Source: Thermoproteota archaeon (GTDB lineage Archaea > Korarchaeota > Korarchaeia > Korarchaeales > Korarchaeaceae). Taken from it: a DNA stretch of 5,988 nucleotides. Below, one piece after another: positions 5,809-5,988 of the stretch (position 1 is the first letter of the stretch; each line of letters starts with the position of its first letter). The position numbers and the translations under genes were made by a program. The stretch lies in contig WAOH01000203.1 in assembly GCA_015521385.1 (NCBI GenBank), forward strand, positions 1-5,988, in the 5' to 3' direction. Below the pieces are notes generated by a model. It saw only the letters and a program-made list of their open reading frames with translations. It made no database searches and was not told the origin of the DNA.

Positions 5809-5816
5809 GGGGGGCC

Positions 5817-5988
5817 TCACGCTATCAGTGGGGCCTCCTCTTTTCCCTTTACTCTTCTGTAAAAGTTTATTAGATAGCTTATTGTGTCTTCTAAGGAAAG
5901 GGTAACGCCAAGTTCGTCCTGAATCTCCTGCCTTACCTCTTCAAGCATTTTTCTCACACTTTTTCTGACGCCAATGGTAGTCCACTCA
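5817..5988 (-). CDS. Ribbon-helix-helix-like small protein, antitoxin type (5' end cut by window)
   Basis: The minus strand is open from the window edge to TGA at 5817-5819, giving 56 residues: EWTTIGVRKSVRKMLEEVRQ, EIQDELGVTLSLEDTISYLI and NFYRRVKGKEEAPLIA. This has the layout of a MetJ/Arc (ribbon-helix-helix) DNA-binding domain: a short N-terminal beta strand (TTIGV), helix 1 (RKSVRKMLEEVRQEI), a turn, and helix 2 beginning at the conserved S-x-x-D-T-I-x-Y-L-I. Such proteins are common archaeal antitoxins of the VapB or CopG kind, which bind operator palindromes as dimers and neutralise a co-encoded toxin. Probably only the first one to few residues are missing. No recognisable toxin gene follows it within the window, so a partner, if any, is upstream (beyond the edge) or lost. 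The assignment is by pattern and helix layout only. Confidence 0.65.
   Translation of the reverse strand, partial: EWTTIGVRKSVRKMLEEVRQEIQDELGVTLSLEDTISYLINFYRRVKGKEEAPLIA

Larger units (their letters stand above)
5549..5816. other. Non-coding stretch holding the dyad cluster
   Basis: No convincing gene is seen between the 138-aa membrane protein and the antitoxin-like gene. The two genes converge on this stretch. It holds four inverted repeats (separate entries), a TATA-like TTATATG at 5701-5707 on +, and GGATATATTGG on the minus strand near 5756-5766. The first 60 bases are pyrimidine-rich on + (CTTACCTTACTCGTTTCTGCTCTT) and could end the + strand transcript. Confidence 0.5.

Noticed and set aside
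1..5988. tRNA, rRNA, CRISPR array or complete insertion sequence
   Set aside because: No cloverleaf, spaced direct repeats, or transposase with terminal repeats was seen on either strand.

Overview
The window looks like chromosomal DNA from a thermophilic archaeon. The left genes use AGG for most arginines and are rich in Glu, Lys, Val and Arg. Several starts have an archaeal-type TATA element about 26 bp upstream, with little or no leader. The dehydrogenase, the degraded ATPase and the ribbon-helix-helix-like protein all look like archaeal protein families. I cannot name the genus; a Thermoproteota- or Korarchaeota-like lineage would fit.

Left part (1-2376, visibly GC-rich): the 3' two thirds of a 2-isopropylmalate/(R)-citramalate synthase gene on +, cut by the window edge. 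It converges on a decayed minus-strand gene (814-1249) that resembles the C-terminal part of an archaeal AAA-type ATPase. Upstream of that on the minus strand is an intact Ldh_2-family (malate/lactate/sulfolactate-type) NAD(P)-dependent dehydrogenase (1318-2376).

Middle (2377-3301): a compact divergent promoter, then about 540 bases on + with strong coding flavour but no long ORF. I read it as a broken gene: a start at 2480, a frame change at a run of seven C, a second frame change, and two in-frame stops. Next come a good TATA element and two short overlapping ORFs (3094-3144 and 3144-3305) that lead by stop/start overlaps into the next gene.

Right part (3302-5988, lower GC and more mixed arginine codons): a 561-residue predicted exported, membrane-anchored protein of unknown function; a 138-residue protein with three predicted membrane segments; a non-coding stretch with four inverted repeats in about 150 bp; and, on the minus strand at the edge, the C-terminal part of a small ribbon-helix-helix-like (antitoxin-type) protein.

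The left genes are central metabolism. Everything from about 2400 rightwards looks accessory: unknown surface and membrane proteins, an antitoxin-like gene, decayed genes and a change in base composition. The least described parts are the 561-aa/138-aa surface-membrane pair with its short upstream ORFs, and the dyad cluster next to the antitoxin-like gene.
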